From positions 4,933 through 10,219 of the forward strand of contig QHRT01000228.1 in the NCBI GenBank assembly GCA_003220195.1: DNA of 5,287 nucleotides, given 5' to 3'. Under the pieces are notes generated by a model, which saw only the letters and a program-made list of their open reading frames with translations, searched no databases and was not told the origin of the DNA. Position 1 is the first letter of the stretch; the number at the start of each line of letters is the position of its first letter. The position numbers and the translations under genes were made by a program. Below are positions 4,599 to 5,287 of the stretch, in pieces. This stretch comes from Candidatus Rokuibacteriota bacterium (GTDB lineage: Bacteria > Methylomirabilota > Methylomirabilia > Rokubacteriales > CSP1-6).

Positions 4599-5248
4599 TT
4601 ACGTCCGGCGACGCAGAAGACGGACGCCGACCAGGCCGAGTCCCACGGCGAGCATCGTGAGCGGCTCCGGGGCCGAGACCGTCGACACGCCGCCCGTCTG
4701 CACGGTGCTCGTGCCCATCAGCTGGAACGTGCCGATCGTCGTGCCGTTCGACACGACGAGCTGACCGTTGCTCTGATCGAAGGTGGCGGCGAACAGCGTC
4801 GTGCCGTGCGGCCGCACGGCCCCGTTCGTCTCCACCAGGTTGAAGGTGCCCGACGTGTCCCCGTTCGAGGTGCTGGTCTCGCCGCTGAGCGCCGCGGCGA
4901 ACAGCGCCGTCCCGTGGGGCCGCACGGCCCCGTTCGTCATCAGATTCAACGTGCCCGACGACGACCCGGTCGAGGTGGTGGTCCCCTCGGTGAGGGCGGC
5001 GGTGAACAGCCCGGGCCGTGCGGCCGCACGGCTCCGCTGCCCTCGTTGGTGGTCCCCGTCAGGTTGAACGTGCCGGACGACGTCCCGTTCGAGACGGTGA
5101 GCTGGTTCGACTGCTGGGTGAACGTGGCGGCGAACTGCGCCGTGCCCCGTGAGTCGTTCGCGTTGCCGCTGTCGCCCATCCCGAAGGCCTGCGGCGCCAC
5201 GACGAGAAGAACGAGAGAGTTGATCGCGACGATCGTCCTGAGGTGCAT
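4599..5248 (-). CDS. Secreted repeat protein with PEP-CTERM sorting signal, interrupted by a one-base frameshift
   Basis: Read with one base restored near 5010-5014, this encodes 216 residues. It starts with a Sec signal peptide (Arg4, hydrophobic core VAINSLVLLVVAPQ, cleavage near AFG). Four tandem repeats follow, built on FAA(T/A)(F/L)...SNGT..SGTFNL and, in the first three, ending GAVRPHG. The tail is a textbook PEP-CTERM module: APEPLTM, a hydrophobic helix (LAVGLGLVGV), then RLLRRRT. Such proteins are exported, then cleaved and anchored or released by an exosortase; many serve in extracellular matrix. As sequenced, the frame from ATG 5248 leaves the repeats at about 5014 and ends at 4946, while the C-terminal half continues in another frame. 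The start is fixed by an excellent SD. The repeats match no family I can name. It may be a real pseudogene or an assembly error. Confidence 0.8.
4799..5034 (-). repeat. DNA-level tandem repeats coding for the GAVRPHG modules
   Basis: The + strand string GCCGCACGGC recurs at 4811-4820, 4919-4928 and 5023-5032, embedded in longer similar segments encoding GAVRPHG on the minus strand. The spacings are 108 and 104 bp. The first is exactly 36 codons. The second is one short of 105 (35 codons), which locates the missing base. Near-identical DNA suggests fairly recent duplication or gene conversion of these modules. Confidence 0.75.
5010..5014 (-). other. Apparent one-base deletion (frameshift) in the PEP-CTERM gene
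   Basis: Between the codons for the His-Gly of repeat 1 (ending at 5015) and the Leu-Phe of repeat 2 (starting at 5009, read on the minus strand) there are 5 bases. The equivalent junctions of the other repeats have 6, encoding Thr-Ala or Thr-Thr. Restoring one base rejoins the signal peptide to the PEP-CTERM tail. Confidence 0.75.
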
Positions 5249-5254
5249 GACCGC

Positions 5255-5261
5255 ACCTCCT
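5255..5261 (-). promoter_or_regulatory. Shine-Dalgarno of the PEP-CTERM gene
   Basis: On the minus strand AGGAGGT (within AAAGGAGGTG) lies 6 nt before ATG 5248. It is a full-strength anti-SD match at ideal spacing, which fixes this start over any upstream alternative in other frames. The promoter must lie beyond the right edge of the window. Confidence 0.8.
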
Positions 5262-5287
5262 TTCGGCCCGATGGATACTCAAGGAAC

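Noticed and set aside
4599..5282. A single 227-codon minus-strand frame starting near 5282 as the PEP-CTERM gene
   Set aside because: Its first 90 or so residues are Arg-rich nonsense with no signal peptide. The true N-terminus, with SD and signal peptide, lies in the other frame from 5248.

Overview
The window is GC-rich, gene-dense bacterial chromosome. A branched-chain amino acid (HAAT-family) ABC transporter with a Sec-exported binding protein, and a protein ending in a PEP-CTERM sorting signal, point to a Gram-negative, exosortase-bearing soil, sediment or water bacterium. The style of the genes resembles uncultured high-GC lineages such as Rokubacteria/Methylomirabilota or some Proteobacteria. 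That placement is inference; no marker gene is present. I see no mobile element, CRISPR array, tRNA or rRNA.

Layout. (1) 1-181, + strand: the last 59 codons of a LivM-type permease. (2) 209-1420, +: its periplasmic solute-binding protein (LivK-like), with a strong Shine-Dalgarno. (3) 1442-2410, +: a DUF72 (YecE-like) protein 21 nt downstream. (4) 2411-2604: a structured gap holding a hairpin just after the DUF72 stop, four tandem 21-bp GC-rich repeats that each fold into a hairpin, a 10-bp inverted repeat bracketing the array, and an extended -10 promoter candidate almost at the next start codon. (5) 2605-4594, +: a tight three-gene operon of alpha/beta hydrolase, single-domain rhodanese and enoyl-CoA hydratase. 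The rhodanese has no usable ATG, GTG or TTG at its domain boundary and most likely starts at CTG 3465. Its stop overlaps the hydratase start (TGATG). (6) 4599-5248, - strand: a repeat-built, secreted PEP-CTERM protein interrupted by an apparent one-base deletion near 5010-5014. It converges on the hydratase gene with only 4 nt between the stop codons, and a 10-bp perfect hairpin lies in the last codons of the hydratase.

How the parts work together. The liv genes import amino acids or related small carboxylates. The hydrolase-rhodanese-hydratase operon looks metabolic (ester or thioester hydrolysis, sulfur transfer, acyl-CoA hydration), but its pathway cannot be named from this window. The PEP-CTERM protein is probably a surface or extracellular-matrix component handled by an exosortase encoded elsewhere. 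The items most worth a second look are the intergenic repeat/hairpin array, the CTG-start rhodanese and the frameshifted four-repeat PEP-CTERM protein.
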